DNA of 64,000 nucleotides from QZKY01 sp963666295 (GCA_963666295.1 OY762707.1:1240001-1304000); one strand, 5' to 3'; shown: positions 17,238 to 25,847, counted from the first letter of the stretch. Notes: a model not told the origin generated them from the letters alone. Numbers and translations are program-made.

Positions 17238-17277
17238 CAAAAAACACCCCCGCAAGTAAAAGGGCATACTGGCGGGG
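17238..17277 (-). terminator. Terminator between ptuB and the MBL hydrolase
   Basis: Stem ACCCCCGC/GCGGGGGT with an 18-nt loop, followed on the minus strand by TGTTTTTT. Serves the minus-strand MBL gene and probably also stops ptuAB. Confidence 0.75.
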
Positions 17278-17298
17278 GTATAAAAGAACCAACCGAAA

Positions 17299-18147
17299 TT
17301 AGCGTAGATTGCCGGCTTCGATGACCAGGCCGGCATGACCGTGGCTGACGGTGTCGCTGCCAATTGCTTCACGCATCTTGATTGCGGATTCCATGCCGGT
17401 GCAGTGGCAGGGGATAAGGAACTCCGCCTGCCAGCCGGACAGGACATCAAAGGTTTTATCCAGGCGTTCCTTGCTGGCTTGCAGTAGATGCATCCCTCCA
17501 ACCACGCCTTTGACTTTTTCCATGCCGGATACCTTGCGGATGAAGTTGATGGTGTTGTCCAGACCGGAGTGGCAGCAGCCGAGCAGAACCACCAGACCTT
17601 CTTCCGTTTCAAACCACATCGACAAGTCGTCCTCAAGATGATCGACGGGGCCGCGATCCTCATCCAGATGGAAGGTGCCGCCCGTATCTTCATAATCGTT
17701 CAGGCGCGGTACCGGGCCAGTCATGCCGATACCCGGCATCAGGTATTGCGCCTCTTTCAGCGAATGCTTGCGGCTGGCTGGCAGCGCATCGAATGCCTCA
17801 CGCGCGGCTTTCGGCATGCCATATTCTTCAGCATCCGGCTTGTACCAGTAACGCTCGTGATCAATGTCGTTTGCGTAATACAGTTCAGCATGATCGTTTT
17901 CTGCCAGAAAGCGATCCAGCGTGCCGGTGTGGTCGCGGTGCCCGTGACTCAGGATCAGGGCCTCGGCTTCTTTTAGATCAATACCCAGCGTTTCGGCATT
18001 TTTCTGCATGGCACCGTAATGACCGGTATCAAACAGAAAGCGATGTTCACCCGCTTCAATCCACGCCGCAAATCCGTGCTCCTTTTCCAGTCCTTCTGCT
18101 GCCTCGTTGTCGACCAGCAGCGTTATTTTGACGGACTCCTTGGACAT
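17299..18147 (-). CDS. MBL-fold metal-dependent hydrolase (COG1237 type)
   Basis: 282 aa cytoplasmic metallo-beta-lactamase-fold protein. The metal-binding motif LSHGHRDHTG is near residue 68; later ligands are in LLGCCHSGLDN and IPCHCTG. This subgroup is related to the archaeal aminobenzene ribofuranosyl-phosphate synthase annotation, but its bacterial role is unproven. ATG 18147 is chosen because AAGGAG is then 7 bp upstream; the first ATG at 18153 is only 1 bp from it. Confidence 0.85.
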   Translation of the reverse strand: MSKESVKITLLVDNEAAEGLEKEHGFAAWIEAGEHRFLFDTGHYGAMQKNAETLGIDLKEAEALILSHGHRDHTGTLDRFLAENDHAELYYANDIDHERYWYKPDAEEYGMPKAAREAFDALPASRKHSLKEAQYLMPGIGMTGPVPRLNDYEDTGGTFHLDEDRGPVDHLEDDLSMWFETEEGLVVLLGCCHSGLDNTINFIRKVSGMEKVKGVVGGMHLLQASKERLDKTFDVLSGWQAEFLIPCHCTGMESAIKMREAIGSDTVSHGHAGLVIEAGNLR

Positions 18148-18412
18148 TCCCATTCTCCTTATTCATTCCCATTTTCTGCATCATCCCAGGATGACAAAGC
18201 AAGATTCAAAACCATCAAAAATCATAGCGGTAGCGCTCAGGATTGTCTATTGCGAGATTGGCTATGGACACAAATAACCTTGTGATTCATGTGGGTATTA
18301 TGGGTGGGTGTTTTGCATTTTGTCTGCCACGCAAGCGCACGAGATTCAGTTAAGATTGGCAGGTTGCTTCCAGGCATGACGCCTTCCAGTTTGTGTGAAT
18401 GAAAGATTGCTT

Positions 18413-19177
18413 ATGTACACGCTTTTCTACTTCCCGGACCGCACGAAATACGGTTCACCTGAAGATGTCGGGATGGTTTATCAACCGGTTTTTTTCAATA
18501 GTGCTGATGGCACGCGGCTTGCAGGCTGGTTTATGCCGGCAGAAAATGTGGCAAGCCCGATCGCAGCCAGGGGCACGGTTGTGCACATGCATGGCAATGC
18601 GCAAAACATGACGGCGCACTGGCAATATGCAGGCTGGGTGCCTAGCCGCGGTTATAACCTGCTGGTATTTGATTATCGTGGCTACGGCCAGTCGCATGGC
18701 AAGCCCGAGCCGCAAGGGATTTTTGAAGACAGTGTGGCTGCGCTGGATTATTTGCGCAGCCGGACTGACATCGATACGGAAAGATTGTTCGTTTTTGGAC
18801 AGAGCCTGGGCGGTATGCTGGCGATTGCGGCGGCAGGTGCCAGCCAGCGGGGCGTACGTGCGGTGTTGGCCGAAGCACCTTTTCATTGCTATACGTCCAT
18901 GGCAGATGACATGATGCCGGAAGCAGAGCTGATTCTGGATGACGACAATTGCGCGACGACCTATGTGGCGGAATTGGCACCGATTCCTCTGTTGCTGATC
19001 CATGGCACCAACGACAAGATTGTGCCTTACTCGCATTCCGTGATGTTGTTGCGTGAAGCAGGCACGCCCAAGCGGTTGGAAACCATTGAGGGCGGCGAAC
19101 ACAATGATGCCATGGTGTCGCAAGTGCACGGTACAAAGTATCAGGACATGATGATCGAATTTTTCGATTCGGTTTGA
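18413..19177 (+). CDS. Alpha/beta hydrolase, paralogue 1
   Basis: 254 aa serine hydrolase of the BAAT/YfhR-like group. The fold shows TVVHMHGNAQNMTAHW (oxyanion region), FDYRGYGQSHG, the nucleophile elbow FGQSLGG near residue 132, then LIHGTNDKIVPY with the acid and GGEHND with the catalytic His. There is no signal peptide; the N-terminus MYTLFYFPDRTKYG is moderately hydrophobic. ATG 18413 is favoured over an upstream GTG at 18395. It is clearly paralogous to 20020-20796. Substrate unknown. Confidence 0.85.
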   Translation: MYTLFYFPDRTKYGSPEDVGMVYQPVFFNSADGTRLAGWFMPAENVASPIAARGTVVHMHGNAQNMTAHWQYAGWVPSRGYNLLVFDYRGYGQSHGKPEPQGIFEDSVAALDYLRSRTDIDTERLFVFGQSLGGMLAIAAAGASQRGVRAVLAEAPFHCYTSMADDMMPEAELILDDDNCATTYVAELAPIPLLLIHGTNDKIVPYSHSVMLLREAGTPKRLETIEGGEHNDAMVSQVHGTKYQDMMIEFFDSV

Positions 19178-19279
19178 CCATCTGGCTGACTGGGGCGGCA
19201 TTGCTATAAGCGAAGAAAAAACAGTATCATGGCGCGTTGTGGTTGAAAGCCAGAAAATGAAAATAAGGAGTTAAAGCAA

Positions 19280-19660
19280 ATGCAAGATATGAATGGAGTG
19301 ATGGGTGATGGCACCCTGCCAAATCTTGATATCCAGCCACGTGTTTACTTGAGAAAAATGGGTGGCGACTATGTAGAAATCGCAGACATCAGCCGTTTTG
19401 AGCGGACTGACGACGCCAGTGCGAACGGCAAAATCGAGTTTGTCATGGCAGAGGGGCAGAGTGATGCCGTAAAGAGTATTTTATTCAACACCACAGACAA
19501 ATATATTGATGTGAAAATGGAATTTGTGTTTGAGGCCGGCATGGTCATGGTGATGGCGTTTTCGGGCTTTATCGAAGACGTAACCCGCAATACCTTAAGC
19601 ATTGCAGTATCAACCGGTATTACAACGGATGTACAGGAAACCCCGGAAAGCCTGCACTAG
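19280..19660 (+). CDS. Hypothetical protein
   Basis: 126 aa acidic protein that I do not recognise. It contains no Cys and no membrane segment, ends VSTGITTDVQETPESLH, and looks like a small beta-rich soluble protein (VYLRKMGGDYVEIADISRFER; VKMEFVFEAGMVMVMAF). AAGGAG at 19265-19270 precedes the ATG. It sits between two paralogous alpha/beta hydrolase genes and has its own terminator (19694-19728), so it is probably expressed. Confidence 0.6.
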   Translation: MQDMNGVMGDGTLPNLDIQPRVYLRKMGGDYVEIADISRFERTDDASANGKIEFVMAEGQSDAVKSILFNTTDKYIDVKMEFVFEAGMVMVMAFSGFIEDVTRNTLSIAVSTGITTDVQETPESLH

Positions 19661-19693
19661 CAAAGCATTGCAGAAAAGTGTTTTCAGGAAGCA

Positions 19694-19728
19694 GGCCCGG
19701 CTATTGAACGCCGGGCTTTTCTTTTAAA
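19694..19728 (+). terminator. Rho-independent terminator
   Basis: GCCCGGC-tattgaac-GCCGGGC followed by TTTTCTTTT, 34 bp after the hypothetical gene at 19280-19660. Confidence 0.85.
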
Positions 19729-19791
19729 AAAGGGGGAGTGAGGGGCTTGGAGGTTGGACGCATAACGACTTGATCATAGCCGCAGAGCCGT

Positions 19792-19851
19792 GGCAAAAAA
19801 TATCAGGACATGCTCATCGGCTTCCCGAGTCGTGCGCTGCCTAATATATGA
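19792..19851 (+). pseudogene. C-terminal remnant of a third alpha/beta hydrolase
   Basis: The frame reads GKKYQDMLIGFPSRALPNI then stop, which lines up with the C-termini GTKYQDMMIEFFDSV (18413-19177) and GDRYQKRIVEFFESALKK (20020-20796). Nothing recognisable remains upstream. The rest of 19852-20019 holds no gene; a TATAAT at 19923 may be part of the promoter of the next hydrolase. It indicates a decayed tandem copy. Confidence 0.55.
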
Positions 19852-20019
19852 GCACAATGCCGTATCATGGCATGCGAACCATGTGGATTTACTTCCTTGC
19901 CGATGCGGTATTTCGACGATGCTATAATTCTCGGGTTATACCACCATGGCAGCGTATGCCATATAAGTCGCAGGATGATTTGATCTGCCGTTTTTCACCC
20001 CTTTTGCTTTATCGATATT

Positions 20020-20796
20020 ATGTACAAACGCATCTTTTACCCTGACAATATCATCGGAGGCACACCGGCAAAGTTTGGCCTCGATTATGAAAACGTCCGT
20101 TTCAACAGCGAGGATGGCCAAGGCCTGACTGGGTGGTTTCTTCCCGCCACTACCGTCGCAAGCCCTCAAGACGCCAAGGGCACCGTCATCCACATGCACA
20201 GCAACTCTGGCAACATTGCATCGCACTGGCAATTTGCCGGCTGGCTGCCTGACCAAGGTTATAACGTTTTAGTTTTTGATTATCGCGGTTTTGGCAAATC
20301 CTTTGGTGAGGCTGTGCCAAAGGGCATTCTGGAAGACGCCGTGGCTGCCATCACCTACCTTCGTTCGCGCACCGATATCGACACCGACAAGATTTTTATC
20401 TTCGGGCAAAGCCTTGGCGGATCATTGGCCATTGCTGCGGCAGCGATCAATCCGGAAGGCGTCTGCGCGGTTGCCATTGAGTCGCCTTTTTATTCGTATT
20501 CCACAATGGCTGATGACAGGCGTCCCGGAGAGGGCTTTCAGTATGAATCGGACGATGCCTACTGCGGTGCTCCTTACGTGTCGAAACTCTCTCCCATTCC
20601 GCTCTTGATCATCCATGGAACACGCGACAGAGTAATGCCTCACGAATACTCTGAGCAACTGTTTGCCGAGGCCAAAGAGCCAAAGCAGTTGGAACTGGTC
20701 CCACAAGGACGGCACCTGGCTGCCATGACGGAGCGTTATGGCGATAGATATCAGAAACGAATCGTGGAATTCTTTGAGTCAGCGCTGAAAAAGTAA
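20020..20796 (+). CDS. Alpha/beta hydrolase, paralogue 2
   Basis: 258 aa serine hydrolase closely similar to 18413-19177. TVIHMHSNSGNIASHW, FDYRGFGKSFG, nucleophile elbow FGQSLGGSLA, LIHGTRDRVMP and a late His in GRHLAAM are visible. The start MYKRIFYPDNIIGG resembles paralogue 1. The His-Gly of the oxyanion loop is HSN instead of HGN. Cytoplasmic; substrate unknown. It ends with a strong terminator facing oxc. Confidence 0.85.
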   Translation: MYKRIFYPDNIIGGTPAKFGLDYENVRFNSEDGQGLTGWFLPATTVASPQDAKGTVIHMHSNSGNIASHWQFAGWLPDQGYNVLVFDYRGFGKSFGEAVPKGILEDAVAAITYLRSRTDIDTDKIFIFGQSLGGSLAIAAAAINPEGVCAVAIESPFYSYSTMADDRRPGEGFQYESDDAYCGAPYVSKLSPIPLLIIHGTRDRVMPHEYSEQLFAEAKEPKQLELVPQGRHLAAMTERYGDRYQKRIVEFFESALKK

Positions 20797-20813
20797 GCCT
20801 TATACACAAGCGT

Positions 20814-20846
20814 AAAAAGCCGGAAGATCATCTTCCGGCTTTTTTG
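20814..20846 (+). terminator. Rho-independent terminator after hydrolase paralogue 2
   Basis: AAAAAGCCGGAAGAT/ATCTTCCGGCTTTTTT perfect hairpin with flanking A and T runs, potentially active in both directions. Confidence 0.93.
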
Positions 20847-20879
20847 TTGCTTAATCGTCGTCCGCGCGGCATGAAAGAA

Positions 20880-20913
20880 AAATGCCCCTTGAACCAAAAT
20901 TCAAGGGGCATTT
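20880..20913 (-). terminator. Rho-independent terminator of oxc
   Basis: AATGCCCCTTGAA/TTCAAGGGGCATT stem (13 bp, 6-nt loop), followed on the minus strand by a T-rich tail. Lies 55 bp after the oxc stop. Confidence 0.9.
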
Positions 20914-20967
20914 GTTTAGCCAGAAGCTGTCTGGTCAGGCCAGCTCAGCTTCTATTTGCTGTCTTAC

Positions 20968-22677
20968 TTAAGCCTTCTTCTTTCTTTCGATGTTCAGGCT
21001 AGCAATACGACCACTTTCAACACCTGCATCTGGATCGATGATCGCGTTGATCAGGGTTGGCTTGCCGGACGTGATACCTTCTTCCAGAGCAGCAGCCAGC
21101 GCTTCTGGTGTGTCAACAGAAACACCAACGCCACCGAAAGCTGTCATCATCATGTCATAGCGAGCGCCTGGCGTGAAGCTGGAGATCGATGGATCATCGA
21201 AACCACCTGAGTTTTCTTCATTGCCTTTGTAGATACCGCCGTTGTTCATGACGATGATGGTAATAGGCAGGTTGTAGCGAGCGATGGTTTCAACTTCCAT
21301 GCCGCTGAAGCCGAACGCGCTATCGCCTTCAACACAGACAACTGGTCCGCCGCTGGTAACTGCTGCACCGATTGCGGAACCCATGCCCATACCCATGATA
21401 CCCCAGGTACCGGAGTCAATACGTTTGCGAGGCTTGTATTGATCAACGATCATGCGGGTGTTATCCAGCGCGTTAGCACCTTCGTTAATGAGGATAGTGT
21501 CCTGGTACTTGGCCAAAACATCGCGAACAGCACCGAGTGAGTTACGGTAGGTCATCATGCCTGGTGCGGTTTCAACTTTCAGAGTTGGCGCCAGTTTGTC
21601 CTTGCTGCCTTGAACACGGGCTTGGATTGCACCGGTCCATTCAGCGTCAGCTTTTGGCATGCCTTTCAGGCCGTCACGCAGCTGACCAACAATAGAAGCA
21701 ATGTCACCGACCAGTGGTGCAGCGACCGGTACGTTGCTGTCGATTTCGTCAGCTTTGATCTCAACCTGGATGAACTTCTTCAGTTGGTTACCCCAGGTAC
21801 GACCCTTACCATTTCCGAGCAGCCAGTTCAGGCGGGCACCAATGATAAGGCAAACGTCACATTCTGGCAGAACGAAACCGCGGGCTGGACCAGCGCACAG
21901 TGGATGGTCATCAGAAATCAGACCTTTAGCCATGGACATTGGCAGGAATGGAATGCCGGTATCTTCTACCAGTGCTTTGATGGCGTCGTCACATTGAGCA
22001 TAAGCAGCGCCTTTACCCAGCAGGATCAATGGCTTCTTCGCGCCCTTGAGCATGTCAACAGCACGAGCTACAGCAGCAGGATCTGCAGGTTGCTTAGGTG
22101 TTGGGTCAACTGGGCTGAACAGCAGTTCGTCAGCCTTGTCTTTTGGCATGGTGCCGGTCAGCATCTCATGCGTCAGATCCAGGTATACAGCGCCCGGACG
22201 GCCGGAAACGGCGGTACGAACTGCGCGGGCCATAGCGATTGGCATGTCTTCGATATGGTTAACACGGAAGGAAGCCTTCACGTGCTGGCGTGCAGCGTTC
22301 AGCTGATCCATCTCTTCGAATGCGCCTTTTTGCAGGTCAGTATCACGACGACCAGCAGCACCGCTCATCAGAATCATTGGGAAGCCGTTTTGGGTGGCGT
22401 TAGCAGCGCCTGCCAAGCCGTTCAGGAAGCCTGGTGCAGGAGTAGTCAAGCAAACACCAGGAATGCCAGTCAGGTAACCAGCTGTGCCTGCAGCCATAGC
22501 GGCATTTGTTTCGTGACGGAAACCAAAATATTTCCCGCCTTCAGCCTGCCACGAACGCGTCAGTGCAGTGATTGGAATGCCAGGAATACCATAGATGTTT
22601 TCGATGCCATTGTTTTTCAGGCTTTCGATCAACATGTAAAACGCGTCAACCAATTCTACTTCGGTCTCATTACTCAT
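20968..22677 (-). CDS. oxc: Oxalyl-CoA decarboxylase
   Basis: 569 aa thiamine-diphosphate enzyme that decarboxylates oxalyl-CoA to formyl-CoA and CO2; it consumes a cytoplasmic proton and so supports energy conservation by oxalate/formate exchange. ThDP Glu56 lies in FRHETNAA and Ile34 in GIPGIPITAL. The cofactor motif is GDSAFGFSG...NNGGIYKGNEE. The C-terminal DPDAGVESGRI carries the substrate-binding Ser and Arg. Where the O. formigenes enzyme, as I remember it, has Tyr120-Glu121, this protein has Phe120-Glu121 (KGAFEEMDQ). Single-gene unit with its own promoter and terminator. No oxalate antiporter gene is in the window. Confidence 0.96.
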   Translation of the reverse strand: MSNETEVELVDAFYMLIESLKNNGIENIYGIPGIPITALTRSWQAEGGKYFGFRHETNAAMAAGTAGYLTGIPGVCLTTPAPGFLNGLAGAANATQNGFPMILMSGAAGRRDTDLQKGAFEEMDQLNAARQHVKASFRVNHIEDMPIAMARAVRTAVSGRPGAVYLDLTHEMLTGTMPKDKADELLFSPVDPTPKQPADPAAVARAVDMLKGAKKPLILLGKGAAYAQCDDAIKALVEDTGIPFLPMSMAKGLISDDHPLCAGPARGFVLPECDVCLIIGARLNWLLGNGKGRTWGNQLKKFIQVEIKADEIDSNVPVAAPLVGDIASIVGQLRDGLKGMPKADAEWTGAIQARVQGSKDKLAPTLKVETAPGMMTYRNSLGAVRDVLAKYQDTILINEGANALDNTRMIVDQYKPRKRIDSGTWGIMGMGMGSAIGAAVTSGGPVVCVEGDSAFGFSGMEVETIARYNLPITIIVMNNGGIYKGNEENSGGFDDPSISSFTPGARYDMMMTAFGGVGVSVDTPEALAAALEEGITSGKPTLINAIIDPDAGVESGRIASLNIERKKKA

Positions 22678-22708
22678 AAGAGGTCCTCTCTATGTTTGTT
22701 TTTGATAA

Positions 22709-22722
22709 ACGTTGTACAACGT
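22709..22722. promoter_or_regulatory. 14-bp perfect palindrome in the oxc leader
   Basis: ACGTTGTACAACGT is self-complementary with no loop, so it looks like a protein operator rather than an RNA hairpin. It falls at about +3 to +16 of the predicted oxc transcript, a position suited to repression. The TTGTACAA core is reminiscent of GntR-type operators, but the binding protein is unknown. Confidence 0.6.
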
Positions 22723-22730
22723 CACCCGCG

Positions 22731-22736
22731 AGTATG
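22731..22736 (-). promoter_or_regulatory. Predicted -10 box of oxc
   Basis: CATACT on the minus strand. It places the start site near 22724-22725, giving a leader of about 48 nt and putting the TTGAC-N4-GTCAA palindrome at about -41.5. No good -35 hexamer is seen, as expected for an activator-dependent promoter. Confidence 0.55.
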
Positions 22737-22758
22737 ACGTGTTAAGGGGAGAAAGAGC

Positions 22759-22774
22759 GTTGACCTAGGTCAAC
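22759..22774. promoter_or_regulatory. Crp/Fnr-type operator upstream of oxc
   Basis: GTTGACCTAGGTCAAC is a perfect 16-bp palindrome whose core TTGAC-N4-GTCAA has the FNR/DNR architecture. The same core occurs twice beside the Crp/Fnr-family gene at 46832-46884. Its centre is about 41.5 bp upstream of the predicted start site. Further upstream, 22775-23050 holds no gene. Confidence 0.75.
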
Positions 22775-23050
22775 TTGCGATATTTTCGGCTTATTCCCTT
22801 TAAAAAGAGCGGTTTTATCGCAATATTTTGGATTAGCTAAAGCTTATCTGTTAGAAATAAAATGAAACTTTGGCAAGAAGGGAGCGGTAGTCTCGAGAGC
22901 GTCGGCTCACAAACATGGCGTATTGAGATAACTGGATATAAGTGGCAGGCTAAAATGTAAAAATCGCTATATTGGAACAGCAATTGCCTATCACGCAGAA
23001 ATCATCGGTGCTCCTGGAAATCCTTTTTTGAGATTAAAGGATTGTATTCG

Positions 23051-23452
23051 TTATACGCACGGTGGCCATTCAGGAACGTCAAAACTGGCTGTAGCTAATT
23101 GAGAATCAGCTTCGGTAACAAACCATGCGCCGCACTGGTCGCAAACCCGCGCTTTTTCCCACAAGATTTTGTTTTTTTCGTATGTCTGGCACTCGAGGAG
23201 GATTTGCCGGTCACCCTCGAATTTTTCCTTGAGCAACCAGAGGCAGTTTTTCACTTTGGGCGCTTCGTTGACTCTTCTTTGGCAGTTGATCAGGCGATTG
23301 TTTTTTGACCAGTATTCTGCTGGTTCAGAAGGGGGGGTATAGACCGATGCGTCATGGTTGGAGCTTTCCGCATAGAGATCGCGGGCTAACCTCCAGTTGG
23401 CACCGGCACATTGGGGACAATGACCGTCGTTTGTGATTTTGATTTCGTTCAT
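23051..23452 (-). CDS. Zinc-ribbon-like hypothetical protein
   Basis: 133 aa soluble protein with two Cys pairs, CPQC near the N-terminus and CDQC near residue 105, spaced like the halves of a zinc ribbon; two more single Cys lie between. No further family recognised. I place the start at ATG 23452 (MNEIKITNDGHCPQC). The longer frame to 23491 is encoded by a dispersed repeat (23460-23733) and so is unlikely to be part of the original gene. Neither start has a clear ribosome site. Confidence 0.5.
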   Translation of the reverse strand: MNEIKITNDGHCPQCAGANWRLARDLYAESSNHDASVYTPPSEPAEYWSKNNRLINCQRRVNEAPKVKNCLWLLKEKFEGDRQILLECQTYEKNKILWEKARVCDQCGAWFVTEADSQLATASFDVPEWPPCV

Positions 23453-23459
23453 GGGTAAA

Positions 23460-23733
23460 GATGGTAAACGCAAATAAAGTTTATCAAACATGATGGCTAT
23501 AACGCATTGATATATAGCGCTTTACTTTTGAAACTTGTGCCGGAAGTTCTGTCAGAACTTCCGGCCGAAAGCGGTGGTTCGAACCGTCTAAGAATAAAGT
23601 CTGCCGGTTCTTAGTTCAAGTCGGCTGGATGACATCAGGACCAGGTCAAAAACTACCCGGTCTGGTGTTGACAACCTTACATCGAAATCGCAGAAAAAAT
23701 GACGGTGGAAATCGAAAAACATCTCGCTAATCT
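23460..23733 (+). repeat. Imperfect direct repeat, left copy (pair with 25893-26146)
   Basis: About 270 bp that aligns with 25893-26146 in the same orientation, starting GATGGTAAACGCAAA and including AAGAATAAAGTCTGCCGG, the segment CAGGTCAAAAAC and ATGACGGTGGAAATCGAAAA. Identity is high in blocks with small insertions. It contains a hairpin GGAAGTTCTG/CAGAACTTCC near 23543-23564. No gene is seen between 23734 and 24195 apart from the inner inverted repeat. Confidence 0.8.
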
Positions 23734-23888
23734 GGATAGTTGAAAGCGGATTGAAGCAATATAGAACGCCTGGCTATCTGGAATGGCACCAAGAAAGAGA
23801 TCGGACTTTGGTTGCGTATCAGAATGCACGCAGCCACGGATTAGCATCTCAAACCTGCCAGCCCCTCACAAGATGATCGGCTGTAATT

Positions 23889-23935
23889 CGGCCAAACCAA
23901 TCATTGCCTTTTGTCGCTATCAGGGGCGAGTCACG
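23889..23935. repeat. Inner inverted repeat, left copy (pair with 25801-25847)
   Basis: Reverse complement of this 47-mer matches 25801-25847 at 43 of 47 positions, including GATAGCGACAAAAGGCAATG. The two copies face each other across the HerA-like ATPase gene. Confidence 0.85.
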
Positions 23936-24195
23936 CTTCGAAGCGGGCATAGGGGGGAGCTATTTTAGACACGGAAAGCTTCTTGGGTTTTGCAGTTTGC
24001 GCTGGTCTTTCCTGCTTCCGTTTGACTATGCATGCAATATATACTGATCCCAGATAAGCGCCATTACCCATAACCAGCTTTAACCGTTGTTTACACTGTG
24101 TCGTGACAAGACATGGGCAGTATGCATGCAGCAGAGAAGCCGCTGATATTCCCGGCACCTCATACATAATAAACACCGACTGCAGGGAGACCATA

Positions 24196-25665
24196 GTGAT
24201 ACAGACAGATGGAATCTTCATTGGCAAAAGCAACCTGGTGGTTTCGTTGCTGCCATCACTTGCCAACCGGCACGGTCTGATTGCAGGTGCGACCGGTACC
24301 GGCAAAACGGTAACCTTACAGATCCTGGCTGAAGGGTTTTCGCAGCTTGGAATTCCTGTCTTTATGGCGGACATCAAGGGAGACCTGTCCGGCATCAGCC
24401 AGGTTGGTGACGCCAACCCAAAACTGCAGGAGCGCGCACAGCAAATCGATTTTGAAGATTACGCCCAGCGAAACTTTCCGGTGATTTTCTGGGACCTTTT
24501 CGGTGAGCAGGGACACCCGTTGCGCACCACGGTATCGGAGATGGGGCCCTTGCTGCTATCACGCCTGCTGGAACTGAATGACACTCAGGAAGGAATTTTG
24601 AATATCGCCTTTCGTGTGGCGGATGATGAAGGTTTGTTGCTCCTGGATCTGAAGGACCTGCAGTCTATTATCAATTTTGTTGGTGAAAACGCCACGGAGC
24701 TGACTACGAAATATGGCAATGTTTCCAGGGCTTCGGTTGGCGCAATCCAGCGACGCCTGCTGGTTCTGGAACAGCAGGGTACCGCAAAATTCTTCGGTGA
24801 GCCGGCTCTGGAACTGAACGAGTTCATGCGTGTAGCTCACACTGGCGAAGGCTACATTAACATACTCGCTGCTGATAAGCTGATGATGAATCCGCGGCTG
24901 TATTCTACGTTTCTCCTTTGGCTGTTGTCGGAGCTGTTCGAGGAGTTGCCGGAAGTCGGCGATCTGGACAAGCCGCGCCTGGTTTTCTTTTTTGACGAAG
25001 CGCATCTGCTGTTCGAGGACGCGCCCAAGGCACTTGTGGACAAAATAGAGCAGATGGTGCGCCTGATTCGTTCCAAGGGTGTTGGCGTTTATTTTGTTAC
25101 CCAGAATCCACTGGATGTTCCGGATGAAGTACTGGGTCAGCTGGGTAACCGGGTTCAGCACGCGCTGCGTGCATTTACACCAAGAGACCAGAAAAATGTC
25201 AGGGCGGCCGCAGATACCTTTCGTCCGAATCCGTCATTCAATACGCTCGAGGTAATCACGCAACTGGGGGTGGGCGAGGCACTGGTCTCGACGCTGGGAA
25301 ATAAAGGAATACCCGGCATCGTGCAGCGCACCCTTATCCGTCCACCGAGTTCACGCATGGGCACGATCACCGAACCGGAGCGCAGGTCAGTGGTCTCGCA
25401 AAGCCCGGTATTTGGTCGGTATGAAAAAACCGTGGACCGGATTTCCGCGCATGAGTTATTGAGCGAACGTGCGCAGAAAAAACAGCGTGAAGAAGCGCGA
25501 GCCAGGGAAGAAGAAAGGGAAGCCAAGGAGAACAGGCGCGCATACTCGCGTACCAGCAACCGCTCGACTGTCATGGAGGACATGCTGAAAAGTGCTGCCC
25601 GAAGTATCGGTAGTGGGGTAGGCCGTCGTCTTGTACGAGGAATTCTTGGCTCATTGCTAAAATGA
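24196..25665 (+). CDS. HerA-like ATPase of the DUF853/YjgR family
   Basis: 489 aa FtsK/HerA-superfamily P-loop ATPase. N-terminal KSNLVVSLLPSLANRHGLIAG leads into Walker A GATGTGKT near residue 40. Walker B is LVFFFDEAHLLFED near 275, followed by the YFVTQNPLDVPDEVLGQLGN sensor segment. The C-terminal 80 residues are a charged helix (ERAQKKQREEARAREEE) and a basic SAARSIGSGVGRRLVRG tail typical of YjgR. GTG 24196 is chosen because AGGGAGA lies 5 bp upstream; the upstream extension has no family similarity. No NurA or SIR2 partner gene adjoins it. Cellular role of this family is not established. Confidence 0.85.
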   Translation: MIQTDGIFIGKSNLVVSLLPSLANRHGLIAGATGTGKTVTLQILAEGFSQLGIPVFMADIKGDLSGISQVGDANPKLQERAQQIDFEDYAQRNFPVIFWDLFGEQGHPLRTTVSEMGPLLLSRLLELNDTQEGILNIAFRVADDEGLLLLDLKDLQSIINFVGENATELTTKYGNVSRASVGAIQRRLLVLEQQGTAKFFGEPALELNEFMRVAHTGEGYINILAADKLMMNPRLYSTFLLWLLSELFEELPEVGDLDKPRLVFFFDEAHLLFEDAPKALVDKIEQMVRLIRSKGVGVYFVTQNPLDVPDEVLGQLGNRVQHALRAFTPRDQKNVRAAADTFRPNPSFNTLEVITQLGVGEALVSTLGNKGIPGIVQRTLIRPPSSRMGTITEPERRSVVSQSPVFGRYEKTVDRISAHELLSERAQKKQREEARAREEEREAKENRRAYSRTSNRSTVMEDMLKSAARSIGSGVGRRLVRGILGSLLK

Positions 25666-25800
25666 CAGGCATGTGTTCCATGTGCCAACTGACTAGCAAA
25701 GCTATATCTTATGTATTACTGTGCTTCCAGAGGTCAGCATATTCCTGCGCGGGTGTAGTTAAATGATAGAACTGGGGCTCTACCTATGCACGTTTAGGAG

Positions 25801-25847
25801 CGTGAGTCGCCTCTGATAGCGACAAAAGGCAATGATCGGTTCGGCCG
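25801..25847. repeat. Inner inverted repeat, right copy
   Basis: Inverted partner of 23889-23935 (43 of 47 identical). Together with the outer direct repeats it frames the ATPase gene. The 830 bp between 25666 and 26497 contain only these repeats and no gene. Confidence 0.85.

Noticed and set aside
21610..22737. 375-codon open frame antisense to oxc
   Set aside because: Shadow of oxc; no domain and no ribosome site.
23453..23491. Longer N-terminus for the zinc-ribbon protein
   Set aside because: Most of these codons are encoded by a dispersed repeat that recurs at 25893 without a gene attached.
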